NCBI GenBank assembly: GCA_032718475.1
Contig: JAUCBJ010002205.1
Span: 1 to 44,138 of the forward strand
Length of the DNA stretch: 44,138 nt
Source: Nemertoderma westbladi
Taxonomy: Eukaryota; Xenacoelomorpha; Nemertodermatida; Nemertodermatidae
Direction: 5' to 3'
Shown: in pieces, positions 1 through 10,291 of the stretch
Numbering within the stretch: position 1 is the stretch's first letter
Layout of the letters: every line of letters begins with the position of its first letter
The notes under the pieces: generated by a model
Told to the model about the DNA's origin: nothing
Databases searched by the model: none
What the model saw: the letters and a program-made list of their open reading frames with translations, nothing else
Program-made: the position numbers and the translations under genes

Positions 1-549
1 TTCCAAACATTCGATGAGGAATCTAAGTTTCTCTCCGTTAGATAGTACAGAGTTATGTATGTTATCTTTGTAATATTCATTAAAAGGTAACCATTTCATC
101 TCATCTCCATTGAACTTGACGATCTCTCCCACCTTTACCGCTTGCCGGGCTTCGGTTCTAGCCATTTGACGCGTAAAACTTTCTTGGGCCATCGTGTTAT
201 TTAATATCGAGTTATCGGTATATAAATTTCTCGGATTATGATCAGGTCTATAGGGAATGTCATTATCAACAGGTCTATAATTACCCTTAATAGGGTTCAC
301 TATAGGAGTTTCTACTTCGCTAGCAGTATATATGCGTGTAGGCTCCACACCTTGCGCATGAGATACTTCAGACCTAACAGGTTGACACATTGTTACCGAG
401 GGTGGTGGTATACCCCTTTGTGTATTTACTAATTTATCGCGTTCTAGCGCGATACTTTGCTGCACTTCTTGCAACTCTAGCCTACTTTCCCTTACTGTGC
501 CCTTGAATTGCTGAACAGTCTCCTGCATCTGCCCGAGCAGGAGATCCAT
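1..549 (-). CDS. BEL/Pao-like Gag, N-terminal part, cut by window edge
   Basis: A minus-strand frame is open from about 675 down to base 1. Its first in-frame ATG is at 549, and a TGA lies at 676-678. The N-terminal part is rich in Glu, Gln and Leu and looks coiled-coil prone. The segment near bases 1-130 reads VKFNGDEMKWLPF, then HNSVLSNGEKLRFLIECLE, which matches the DUF1759 pattern of BEL/Pao Gag proteins (K-F-x-G-D, W-x-x-F, N-x-x-L-S-x-x-E-K-x-x-x-L). It would form the capsid of a retrotransposon particle. The rest of Gag and Pol would lie to the left of the window. No stop or frameshift is visible here, so this copy is younger than the decayed BEL copy at 11.5-17.3 kb. The true start could be upstream of 549 if the transcript is spliced or uses another start. 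Confidence 0.72.
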   Translation of the reverse strand, partial: MDLLLGQMQETVQQFKGTVRESRLELQEVQQSIALERDKLVNTQRGIPPPSVTMCQPVRSEVSHAQGVEPTRIYTASEVETPIVNPIKGNYRPVDNDIPYRPDHNPRNLYTDNSILNNTMAQESFTRQMARTEARQAVKVGEIVKFNGDEMKWLPFNEYYKDNIHNSVLSNGEKLRFLIECLE

Positions 550-678
550 CCCCCGCCGTCTCTCGTCCACCCATTCGACCGCCGAAGCGGGAGTCGCCAA
601 CGTTGTACCGGTTAGGACAGTTAGGCCTACGGACCTACAGAAGTACTGTTCAGGTTTACCGGTTGACCGGTACTTTCA

Positions 679-1905
679 ACTTTATTGCTTACTGCAATAA
701 AGAAGCTATATCCGTTATTGTTCGCGCTTTCAGACCTTTGGCAGTTTAACCCGCCAAATTAGGATGTCTTCTAGATAATAAATCACCTTTAGTCTATGAC
801 AAGTATTTAATTCACTACACTAGTCGAAACCAATCTGTGCGCGATCATTCACCCGTTGGATATACCCGGGAGATTGGGTTCGACGGCTTAATTTTATTGC
901 TATGTAAGCCTAATGTATTATTCGACTGACAGTATTATATAATCTCTGACAATATTATTCACCTTCGGGAAATATTAACAGTTCCTTTAGGACGTGGCGC
1001 TCTATCTATACAAACAGAGTTATGACTTAAACTACTCACAACGATATGGCTTAGTTACAATTCACATATATGGCGCATTCTTTAGGAAATGCTTCGTTAT
1101 CAGTCTCACTCATACACAATGCTGCACAATACTGCACACTGATCTGCCGATCTTCACTGATTTTAGTCACATATAAAAGGAACACGGACCGAATCATGTA
1201 GGGTCTATCAAATAACATTAGATTCACTTCAAACCACTCAACATAGGTCGCAATCATTTATCTGTAACCTTTCTCTCTTACCTTCGGTATATCAAGAATA
1301 TTGGGTTTTCGGGGTTATTTGTCGTTATTCCAAATATAATAATTCATCAACCATATTATGAAGAACTGACAGTAAATAGCAGTATAACAATATAAAAGTA
1401 TGCACAGTGTTACACAGTATGCAGTGTATGCAGTACTGCAGTATGCAGTATGCAGACATCAGATAACGGATATATGTCCTTATAATTAAGCCTACTAGTG
1501 TAGGACTAAAAACTGAAAACACGGAGGTGCCAAAAGCCGGTTCTTAGGCTCTGGGCAAAACATAACACTGAACTACTGAGTTTCTGTATACACCTCCAAC
1601 ACAGAGACAACAAACGCTCTGATTGGTCAACCTGAACAACGAGAGAACAAAGAAACAAAGAAACGTCGACGTGGCAATATCAGCTGCTAGCCGTCGTCAT
1701 GGTAGCGACACTGTTTTCAAGAGTATCGAGCTTTTACGTCACGGAATTACGGATTATGTCCTCTAAAGTACAAATACAGAAGAAATAGCTTTTATGTCCG
1801 CTAAAACACCAGTACAGCAAGGACACGGCCTTTTTATGCCTGGTAAACCAACTACAGAGTATTTTACGGGAAAAATAAGGAAAAATAACCGGACAATTCA
1901 GCAAA
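679..1905. other. Non-coding stretch right of the Gag; possible 5' LTR/leader
   Basis: No convincing gene. It lies where the 5' LTR and leader of the minus-strand Gag element should be. On the minus strand, TGGCGGGTTAAACTGCCA around 740-757 could be a tRNA primer-binding site because it begins TGG, but I could not match it to a specific tRNA. Around 1395-1455 there is a short array of CAGTATG-like words. No pair of LTRs can be defined, because the other LTR would be outside the window. Confidence 0.3.
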
Positions 1906-1911
1906 AGCTTT

Positions 1912-3828
1912 TACAAGAAAAGATCCACCATAAAGCGCCACTCTCTCTCATAAGAAAATATCCACTATAAAGCGCCACTCTCTCATAAGAAAAGATCCAC
2001 CATAAAGAGCCACTCTCTCACATAAGAAAGATCCACCATAAAGAGCCACTCTCACATAAGAAAGATCCACCATAAAGCGCCACACTCTCACATAAGAAAA
2101 GGTCCACCATAAAGAGCCACACTCTCTCTTATAAGAAAGATCCACTATAGAGAGACACTCTCTCTCTTAAGAAAGATCCTCCATAAAGAGCCACCCTCTC
2201 TCATAAGAAAAGATCCACCATAAAGCGCCACTCTCTCTCATAAGAAAGATCCACCATAAAGAGCCACTCTCTCTCATAAGAAAAAATCCACCATAAAGCA
2301 CCACACTCTCACATAATAAAAGATTCACCATAAAGAGCCACTCTCTCACATAAGAAAGATCCACCATAAAGAGCCTCACTCTTTCATAAGAAAAGGTCCA
2401 CCATAAAGAGCCACTCTCTCTCATAAGAAAGATCCACCATAAAGAGCCACACTCACTCATAAGAAAAGGTCCACCATAAACCGCCACAATCTCTCATAAG
2501 AAAAGATCCACCATAAAGCGCCACACTCTCACATAAGAAAAGGTCCACCATAAAGCGCCACTCTCTCTCATAAGAAAGATCCACCATAAAGAGCCACTCT
2601 CTCTCATAAGAAAAAATCCACCATAAAGCGCCACACTCTCACATAATAAAAGATTCACCATAAAGAGCCACTCTCTCACATAAGAAAGATCCACCATAAA
2701 GAGCCACACTCTTTCATAAGAAAAGGTCCACCATAAAGAGCCACTCTCTTTCATAAGAAAGATCCACCATAAAGAGCCACACTCACTCATAAGAAAAGGT
2801 CCACCATAAACCGCCACAATCTCTCATAAGAAAAGATCCACCATAAAGAGCCACACTCTCACATAATAAAAGATCCAACATAAAGAGCCACTCTCTCACA
2901 TAAGAAAAGGTCCACCATAAAGCGCCACTCTCTCACATAAGAAAATATCCACCATAGAGAGCCACTCTCTCTCATAAGAAAGATCCACCATAAAGCGCCA
3001 CACTCTCACATAAGAAAAGGTCCACCATAAAGAGCCAGACTCTCACATAAGAAAAGATCCACCATAAAGAGCCACACTCTTTCATAAGAAAAGGTCCACC
3101 ATAAAGAGCCACTCTCTCTCATAAGAAAGACCCACCATAAAGAGCCACACTCACTCATAAGAAAAGGTCCACCATAAACCGCCACAATCTCTCATAAGAA
3201 AAGATCCACCATAAAGCGCCACACTCTCACATAAGAAAAGGTCCACCATAAACCGCCACACTCTCTCATAAGAAAAGATCCACCAGAAAGGCCACACTCT
3301 CACATAAGAAAAGATCCACCATAAAGAGCCACTCTCTCTCATAAGAAAGATCCACCATGAAGAGCCACACTCTCACATAAGAAAGATCCACCATAAAGAG
3401 CCACTCTCTCTCATAAGAAAAGATCCACCATAAAGCGCCACTCACTCTCATAAGAAAAGGTCCACCATAAAGAGCCACACTCTTTCATAAGAAAAGATCC
3501 ACCATAAAGAGCCACTCTCTATCATAAGAAAGATCCACCATAAAGAGCCACTCTCTCTCATAAGAAAGATCCACCATAAAGCGCCACACTCTCACATAAG
3601 AAAAGGTCCACCATAAAGAGCCACACTCTCTCTTATAAGAAAGATCCACCATAAAGAGACACTCTCTCTCTTAAGAAAGATCCTCCATAAAGAGCCACCC
3701 TCTCTCATAAGAAAAGATCCACCATAAAGCGCCACTCTCTCTCATAAGAAAGATCCACCATAAAGAGGCACTCTCTCTCATAAGAAAAAATTCACCATAA
3801 AGCGCCACTCTCTCTCATAAGAAAGCTA
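1912..3828. repeat. Minisatellite, about 52 copies of a 36-38 bp unit with higher-order repeats
   Basis: A continuous tandem array. Each unit has the skeleton AAGAAA(A)GATCCACC, ATAAAGAGCCAC, then a CT-rich (T)CTCTCTCAT segment. Unit length varies by a few bases in the CT-rich part, so the reading frame cycles and several long minus-strand ORFs appear with repeated Trp/Leu-rich peptides; these are artefacts. Variants such as AACCGCCACAAT, CACATAATAAAAGATTC and CTTTCATAAG recur in the same order. The block ending near 2487 is repeated about 330 bp further on, and 2120-2290 recurs at about 3620-3790. The array therefore grew by duplicating multi-unit blocks. Confidence 0.95.
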
Positions 3829-4732
3829 AACAATTGTCTAAACTATAAGGCGTGAGGCTAGCTGACTTTGTGGCTCGTCCCACATAATAAAAAATGAAAC
3901 TTTGCTACAACTAACAAAAATATAATATGAAGCAAATAATTTCATTATCAAGCACGTTTACAAGATATAAGATAAGTATACCAAATATTTATAAAAAATG
4001 CCCATGATGCACAACCAGATAAATAACAACGAATAGAGCCAAATAACAAATTTAGTTTCATTATTGTAGATCTACCCTTAGGAAGCACTGGGAGAGCAAT
4101 CAGCTTATGGGGTAATACATTAGAAACCCACAGCGGAAGATAAAAGTACCAAATATATAAACACATCATAATATTTATAGTGAACATTTAATATTTTTGC
4201 GTTTCTATAATACAATAATATTTTTTTTTTGATACAGCATGTATAGTTGTGCATTGGCAAGAGCTTGCATTAGCAAAGCTAGTATTACTCGCTCCTGTCA
4301 CAGGTCAATCTGGGGAGGGGAGTAGGGGTGGGGGGGGGGGGGGGGTGTCTGTGGGAGGGGGGGGGGGGTAGTTGGGATAAATCAGTACATCAGTACCCAC
4401 GAGCCAGGTCGGCCAGTTTCCTGTGACTTGTTTGTTAGTGTGGTTTTACGGTTACCAAATAGGTTTTTAAATAATTGCTCTTTAAATTGATAATTAATGT
4501 TTTTTTAATTACTTAATTGTATATTTGAATCTAATGCGTTCTATACTTTTGTACCTTGAAAGTTTAAACATTTTTGCGTCTGTACCAATCTAGTCCGAGG
4601 TAAAAAGTAGTTTTTGTTTGAAGACGAACGGGAATTGTACTGTAGTTGTGTATATATTGTAGCTGTTGATTCAAAAAGTGTAGTTATGGAGGCCTAGTCT
4701 CTTTTTTTTTCATTATGTATTTCCCACATCTG
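3829..4732. other. Non-coding, AT-rich; contains a MITE-like end and G-tracts
   Basis: No gene recognised. At 3861-3884 the sequence GACTTTGTGGCTCGTCCCACA resembles the terminal sequence of the MITE at 42.9-43.4 kb (CAACTTCGTGGCTCGCCCCACA) in the same orientation as that element's right end. No partner end was found nearby. Two G homopolymers lie at about 4330-4370. The rest is AT-rich. Confidence 0.5.
4312..4371 (+). repeat. Twin poly-G tracts
   Basis: Two runs of more than ten G, separated by a short GT/GA-containing spacer and preceded by GGGGAGGGGAG. This is a strong G-quadruplex candidate on the plus strand. Several other repeats in this window also end in G or C homopolymers. Confidence 0.9.
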
Positions 4733-5436
4733 CACAGTGGGCCACAGGTGGTCAAAACTCCAAAAAAATAATGTTTTCAAATTTTTTTTTTTGGCATCCC
4801 AAGTTAAAGGTGATATATATATTGACTAAAAAAAAGCAAAAAAAAAATTTTTTTATTTCAAAATTTTCTGATTTTGGCAAAAATTTCAAAATTCTAGAAT
4901 TTTTTGCACAATTTTCACATTTTATACACAAAATAAATATTTTTCCAATAAAATCAAAGCATTTTATTCAAATTGAAAAATTTTTTTTTTCAAAATGTTC
5001 TACTCTTCCAGTAGATTTCAAAAATGACACAATCGAGTTGGTAGGGGCAATAGTCTAAAATTTATATTGTAAAATGTTCTAAAATATTTACAAAATGTGA
5101 TAATTTTAAAGCCAGGGAAAAAATGCTCCGCTGAGCTCCGCAAAAAGTTTTATCAGATTTTGTTACTCGATCATTCATGGTTGAAAAACATCAAAAATTA
5201 GCTGCTACCATCTGCTACTTTTATGAGAAATGAAAAAAGTTGACCAGCAGAATTTTACGATATTTTGACTTATAGGCTGTTTGCAGGTTCTTTGAGTGCC
5301 ATGACACCATCATCTACTTTACTCACTATTCTTATCTGATTTCATTTAGCCAATCTCAATGGCTCTGTAATATTGCGGTTGTTATTGCATGAGCTTTGTG
5401 ATTGGCTAATTGCGTAGGTTGTACTGCCAATTCCAC

Positions 5437-5443
5437 TATAAAG
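5437..5443 (+). promoter_or_regulatory. TATA box of the Transib transposase
   Basis: TATAAAG, with a CCAAT motif about ten bases upstream. A start site about 30 bp downstream would fall after the ATG at 5451, which argues that translation begins at the next in-frame ATG, 5547. Confidence 0.5.
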
Positions 5444-5546
5444 GAGCAGCATGGAAAGTATAACGATTCATTGTCATATTGGAGAATTATACCTCACAGT
5501 TAGACAGTCACTATTGGATACTGTCTATTGGATATTGATATTTGTC

Positions 5547-7521
5547 ATGGAGCAGAACCCATCTGCCTCATCTTTGAAAGTTGGTAAAATTCTTAGAACA
5601 TTCTTAATAAAGTACAGAGCTAAGTGGCAATCAGCATGTCGAATCCTGTCTAAATTCGAAACTAAAAATTATACATGGCTTCATTCGACCTTTGTAGCTG
5701 AAGGTGATTGTTTACCATCGCCAGTTACACCTCAGCAACAACAACATCAGCAAGATCATATGAGTGTTGAGGCGGGAGAAAATAATTATTTTTCTCGCAA
5801 AAATAAATCAGGTAGAAGAACAATAGACTTTGGGGAAGCTTCAGATCGTACAAAACGCAGGCGAGTACAGGAAATAACATCGGAATTTAAAACTCCTGCT
5901 CTTGTCGCAGCAACTGCAGCTGCCTTGAAAGCTGAAGGTAGAAAACGTACATCTGAAATAATCAAGAATGTTTCTACCGAGCCCGAATCATCTGTAGTAT
6001 ATTCTGATGATGAAGCTCTTGCACTAATGCTCGATGGAAAATTAAGTAAATCAATGTACCAGATAATCAGAAACAAAGCATGTTCTAAGGGTGTCAACAT
6101 CTACCCAGCATACAATCACGTCCGGGAAGCCAAAAATGTGTTACCCATTAGGAATAATTTCCCAGGATTATCAGGCATCTGTCCCATTGCAAAACCTGCT
6201 TGAGCATACCACCAAACGTATTTGTGACACTAGTAGTGAAGTAATTCACTCAATCATCACTAATACGGGCGATATTTGCCGAATGGTGTTGCGAAGCAAG
6301 GTGGGTTTTGATGGGAGCACTGGACAGTCCTCATACAAACAGCTTCCAAGTTCTGGAGCAAACTTTGCTGATGACTCATCCATATTTATTACATGCTTGG
6401 TTCCACTGGAACTCCGAGCTTTTACAGAATGCAGCCCACATCATAAGGTTGTATGGCGAAACCACCATCCTTCGTCTACCTTATATTGTAGACCAGTTCG
6501 CTTCGAGTATACCAAAGAAACAACTCAGCGAATCACCGATGAGCAAGAGAGGCTATTTAAAGAGATAGCTGATGTAAAATCAAGCTGTAGTGAAGTCATC
6601 CCTGCTGATACCTCTCTGTCTAAGCTCTCAGTAATGCACATCATTGATGTAACAATGATAGATGGCAAGGTACACACCGCGCTGTCTGATATGACTGACA
6701 GCAGCCAAAGTTGTTCTTTGTGTGGCGCCACACCTTCACTTATGAATGAAATTGACCTTCTGTTGAAGAGAAAAGTCACAGAAAAGAACTCCATGTACCA
6801 CCATGGTCTTTCCACACTTCATCAGTGGATCCGTTTTCTGGAATGCTTGCTGCATATAGCCTACAGAAGAACACTTAAAGTATGGTCTGTTAGGGGTAAA
6901 ACTGCAAAGCAGATTATGAAAACGGAGAAAGCACTGATCCAAGACCAGTTTCATACTGAACTTGGGTTAATCATAGATCAACCCAAATCTGGTGGCTCTG
7001 GTACTTCCAATGATGGAAATACAGCAAGAAGGGTATTCCAAAATGCTGAGGTCTCTGCCAGAATACTTGGCATCGACAAATCATTCCTAGATCGACTGCA
7101 CAACATCCTAATTTCTCTTTGTTGTGGCTTCGATGTTGATGCTGACAAATTTCAAGAATATGCCCTTGAAACAGCTAGACGTTATGTAACCCTTTTTCCA
7201 TGGTACTACATGCCACAATCAATGCATAAGGTCCTAATCCATGGACACCTTGCAATTAAATCTTTGTCCTTGCCAATAGGCATGTACAGTGAAGAGGCAG
7301 CACAGGAAGCTCGAAACAAAGATTTCAAGAGGTTCAGAGAGGGTTTCTCACGGAAATCTTCAAGGGTTGATACGAACCGGGATCTGATGAACCGATTGCT
7401 TTGTTCATCAGACCCATATATCTCATCACTACGTAACGTTACCAACAACATCAAAAGGACTGCAATTCCTGAAGATGTGTTACATCTTCTGAAACCATTT
7501 GATGTTGACAAAATATTTTAA
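5547..7521 (+). pseudogene. Transib transposase (RAG1 core family), one frameshift
   Basis: A DDE recombinase of the RAG1/Transib superfamily, which would cut and join the CACAGTG ends. Two frames overlap. The first (ATG 5451 or, more likely, 5547) ends at 6203 and carries the Transib-like N-terminal half, up to YPAYNHVREAK. The second continues the homology from MCYPLGI to 7521. The switch lies in an A5 run at about 6131-6135, consistent with one extra A. Visible motifs: first catalytic Asp in FDGSTGQS (codon 6310), second Asp in MIDGKV (6661), Zn cysteines CSLC (6712 and 6721), Zn histidines HKVLIH (7225 and 7240), catalytic Glu in SEEAAQEARNK (7306). The HxxxxH spacing and the following S-E...N-K-x-F-x-x-F-R block line up with the RAG1 H937/H942/E962 region. 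About 650 residues in total, normal for Transib. Apart from the frameshift no stop was seen, so the copy is recent, or the shift is an assembly error. Confidence 0.88.
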
Positions 7522-7540
7522 AATTTAGTATACTGATAAG

Positions 7541-7790
7541 CTTGGGATCCCGTAAGAATCCAACATTCTGGTTTTAGGCTTCCAGCAATAGGTCAAACAA
7601 AAAGCCAATAGCACATATAGTAAGCACTTGGCTTGGGATCCAATAAGACTCCAACATTCTGGTTTTGGGCTTCCAGCATTAGGTCAAACAAAAAGCCAAT
7701 AGCACATATAGTATGCACTTGGCTTGGGATCCAATAAGACTCCAACATTCTGGTTTTTGGCTTCCAGCCTTAGGTCAAACAAAACGTCAA
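7541..7790. repeat. Tandem repeat, 3 copies of about 91 bp, in Transib 3' region
   Basis: Copies begin with CTTGGGATCC at 7541, 7632 and 7723. Each contains AACATTCTGGTTTT, GGCTTCCAGC and AGGTCAAACAAAA. The third copy diverges after that point. The array begins 20 bp after the transposase stop codon. Confidence 0.9.
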
Positions 7791-7915
7791 ACTCTGTCTC
7801 CCTGCAACACGTTGACGTCGTGGCAGAGCTTAATGCTGAAAAGATACTTTAGTTTACTAAGTTTGCAGGAAATTGTACCACTTTTATGGAACATGTCAAA
7901 ATAATCGCATCAAAA

Positions 7916-8700
7916 GCTTTGAAAACCTATAAATACCTAAAATAGCACATTTCTATGAAGCTTTAGCGATTTTGATAATTTGTGCCATGCTAAACAGATA
8001 TGCCATGTGCCACATGCTAAAAAGTGGCACCTATATGCCACTAGATAATTCGAAACAATTTGTAATCTAATCACCACCTTTGAAAACCTATAAAAACAGA
8101 AAATGGCACATTTCTATGAAGTAATAAAGATTTGGATATTTTGTGCCATGCTAAACACATGTGCCAAATGCTAAAAAGTGGCATCTATGTGCCACTAGAT
8201 AATTCGAAACAATTTGTAATCGAATCAGCACCTTTGAAAACCTATAAATACCGAAAATTGAACATTTCTATGAAGCAATATATATTTTGATATTTTGTGC
8301 CATGCTAAACACATGTGCCAAATGCTAAAAAGTGGCACCTATGTGCCACTAGATAATTCGAAACAATTTGTAATCTAATCACCACCATTGAAAACCTATA
8401 AATACCGAAAATGGAACATTTCTATGAAGCAATAGAGATTTTGATATTTTGTGCCATGCTTAGCACATGTGCCATGTGCCACAAGCTCAAAAGTCACTTC
8501 TACGGTACTAGAGAATTTGAAACCATTTGTTAACGCTGCAGCACCCTGTTAAACCTTGTGAAACCGAAATCTGTGCCATTCTGCCTGTGTCTATTGTGTT
8601 TGCCAAATATGCCGATTTTGGCACGTGCCAGAAATGGCACAAAGCTACCATTTGAGAATTTGAAACCCATCTCAGAAGATTCGCCGCTGTCGAAAACCCT
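7916..8700. repeat. Tandem repeat, about 5 copies of 154-161 bp, near Transib right end
   Basis: Copies start at GAAAACCTATAAA near 7921, 8082, 8236 and 8390, followed by a diverged fifth copy from about 8550. Each unit has several TGTGCCA/TGGCAC words in opposite orientations (for example TGTGCCATGCTAAAC and AAAAGTGGCACC) and ends with AGATAATTCGAAACAATTTG. The inverted TGCCA words could be protein-binding sites, possibly subterminal transposase-binding repeats; that role is inferred. Confidence 0.88.
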
Positions 8701-8785
8701 TACAGGTTAAAAATTGTGCTCAAATCATGAATATTTTTAGAAATAATGAATTTTGGCCGCAAAACAGGGTTTCTGGCCCACTGTG

Positions 8786-9839
8786 CGATGGTTCGACAAC
8801 ATTTGTGTCTACTGTTGACGGTGACACAGAACCATTTGAAGTGTTATGGGGCGTCCTCCAAGGAGACACACTTGACCCTTTCTTGTTCATTATTGTGGTT
8901 GACTATGTTCTACGCATGTCCTTAGATCATTATAATGATGATGGGGTGATGATAACTCCACCTACTGGCTCCAGAAGTCGAGGAAATCCTGCCAAGTACC
9001 TAACTGATCTAGACTTTGCTGATGACTTAGGAGTACTATCAGAATCATTAGAGGGAGCCCAACGGCTCCTCAGCTCTTTAGAACTTGCTGCTTCTAGTGT
9101 TGGTCTTTTTATTAACTCCAGAAAGACCAAAATTCTGACAGTTAACTTTGAAAGTCCTCAGCAAGTCTCTGATCGGATGAGCATAAGCTCAAAGGATGGT
9201 ATGCTTGAGCATGTGGAAGACTTCTGTTACCTGGGATCATGGATCCGGAAGTCAGGTGAGGACCTTCGAATACGTAAGGGAAAGGCATGGGCAGCCTTGA
9301 ATAGGCTTTCCAGGATTTGGAAGTCACCGAGAATTAATCGGAAACTTAAGGTCCGATTATTTAGAGCAGCAGTAGTTCCAGTACTCCTCTACGGGAGTCC
9401 ATGCTGGGCTCTAACTGCTGAGGACACCAAATCTCTGGATGGCACATTCACAAGAATGCTACGCCGGGTTCATTGTGTCAAGTACAATGCACACATCTCC
9501 AACCAGACACTATATAACATTGGAGGTGTCTCATTGGTTCCCCCAAGCTTGACACTAGAACAAAATCGCCTCCGCTTTGCAGGACATTGCTTTCGCCGTG
9601 AGGACCAGCCAGTGCATAATCTTGTACTTTGGCAGCCTCATGGAGTGAATAAGCATGGTGGACAGCCCATGACTTTCTTGAGACGCATCTTAAAGGATAC
9701 TGGCCTTAAAGATGCGGATGATCTAGCAAATGTCATGGGTGATAGGGAGTTGTGGCGGTGCAATGGAGTGTGGAGTCGGCACAGCATTCTTAAAAATGCA
9801 GCTGCAATGCAGCATGCCGATCATAGTAGTAGTACGTAA
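8786..9839 (+). pseudogene. LINE reverse transcriptase, C-terminal fragment
   Basis: The open frame from the Transib border to 9839 encodes about 350 residues of a non-LTR reverse transcriptase. Visible: VLQGDTLDPFLF (RT motif B region), then the active-site box FADD (codons 9015-9026) in LTDLDFADDLGVL, then FINSRKTKILT, LEHVEDFCYLGSWI, LLYGSPCWALT, TRMLRRVH and RLRFAGHCFRRE, which is typical of the thumb and C-terminal region of endonuclease-type LINEs. The N-terminal RT motifs and the endonuclease are absent, so it cannot move itself. The frame is otherwise intact, indicating a fairly recent insertion. An in-frame ATG at 8727 lies inside the Transib end and is chance read-through. Confidence 0.9.
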
Positions 9840-9918
9840 CACAAGATGCAACCTTCACATTGATTACAAAGACAATATAAATGTTAAAAAAAAAATAAAA
9901 AATAAAAATAAATAAATA
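8786..9918 (+). mobile_element. 5'-truncated LINE (RT and C-terminal part) with A-rich tail
   Basis: LINE homology starts immediately after the last base of the Transib right end (CGATGGTTCG) and runs through an RT palm fragment and C-terminal region to a stop at 9839, then a tail of AAAAAAAAAATAAAAAATAA type at about 9886-9918. The tail fits target-primed reverse transcription. Everything upstream of the RT palm (endonuclease, fingers) is missing. A second, deleted copy of the same family is at 28885-29700. The clade (RTE-like or CR1-like) is not certain. Confidence 0.85.
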
Positions 9919-9944
9919 ACACGTTCTAGAATTTTGTGTATTTA

Positions 9945-10291
9945 TTAAATAGAATAAATGGCCTGCAGCGAACAATAATTCTTGCAATCTTTGAACGCCT
10001 ATTTCTCAGTTGTTTCTTAACGAAATTCAGATATTGTTACATATTTGGAATCCTTGTAACGAAAGCTTTCTATTGATATGAAAAAATTACGACTAATGCG
10101 TGGAGAATGGCAATGATACGGATGGTGCGATTTTGCAAAAGACACATTTTTAAAACGCTTATAGAAAACATTTAAAGGCGAAATCGAAAATTCCGGCTTC
10201 ATGGTAACAACCACGGTGAGTTGAACTAGTTGTGTTTAAAATTTCAAGCAATGTGATAAAGATTTGTAGAAAAATTTGGGGGGGGGGGGTC
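9945..10291 (+). repeat. Dispersed repeat copy A, ending in a G-tract
   Basis: Begins TTAAATAGAATAAATGGCC, continues through TATTTGGAATCCTTG, and ends at TTTGTAGAAAAATTTGGGGGGG. The same order of blocks occurs in reverse complement at 30206-30465. The middle (about 10070-10200) is not conserved in the other copy. No coding capacity recognised; a non-autonomous element is likely. Confidence 0.7.

Larger units (their letters stand above)
4733..8785 (+). mobile_element. Transib (RAG1-related) DNA transposon, about 4.05 kb
   Basis: Both ends begin with CACAGTGGGCCA read inward (4733-4744 on plus, 8785-8774 on minus), identical over 12 bp. CACAGTG fits the Transib terminal consensus and is also the RAG recombination-signal heptamer. 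The element encloses a transposase with RAG1-type active-site motifs. After the left heptamer a 12-nt spacer precedes TCAAAACTC; after the right heptamer a 22-nt spacer precedes CCAAAATTC. Each matches the RSS nonamer at 6 of 9 positions. The expected 5-bp target duplication is absent: left flank ATCTG, right flank CGATG. The segment 7522-8785 holds two tandem-repeat arrays. No RAG2-like (Kelch) frame is present, so this is a Transib and not a ProtoRAG. The boundaries are read from the sequence; the family assignment rests on recalled family motifs. Confidence 0.85.

Noticed and set aside
1948-3478. Five minus-strand ORFs of 63-107 codons with Trp/Leu-rich repeats
   Set aside because: They are read-through of the 37-bp minisatellite; the frame drifts with unit length and there is no start context or conservation argument.
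4771-5058. 95-codon Phe/Lys-rich ORF near the Transib left end
   Set aside because: It comes from T- and A-homopolymers in the element's non-coding leader.
6091-6203. Programmed ribosomal frameshift in the Transib transposase
   Set aside because: An A5 run alone without a slippery heptamer or a visible downstream structure is weaker than a simple one-base indel.
4733-8785. ProtoRAG (RAG1-RAG2 pair)
   Set aside because: No second, Kelch-type frame is present, and the transposase has Transib length and motifs.
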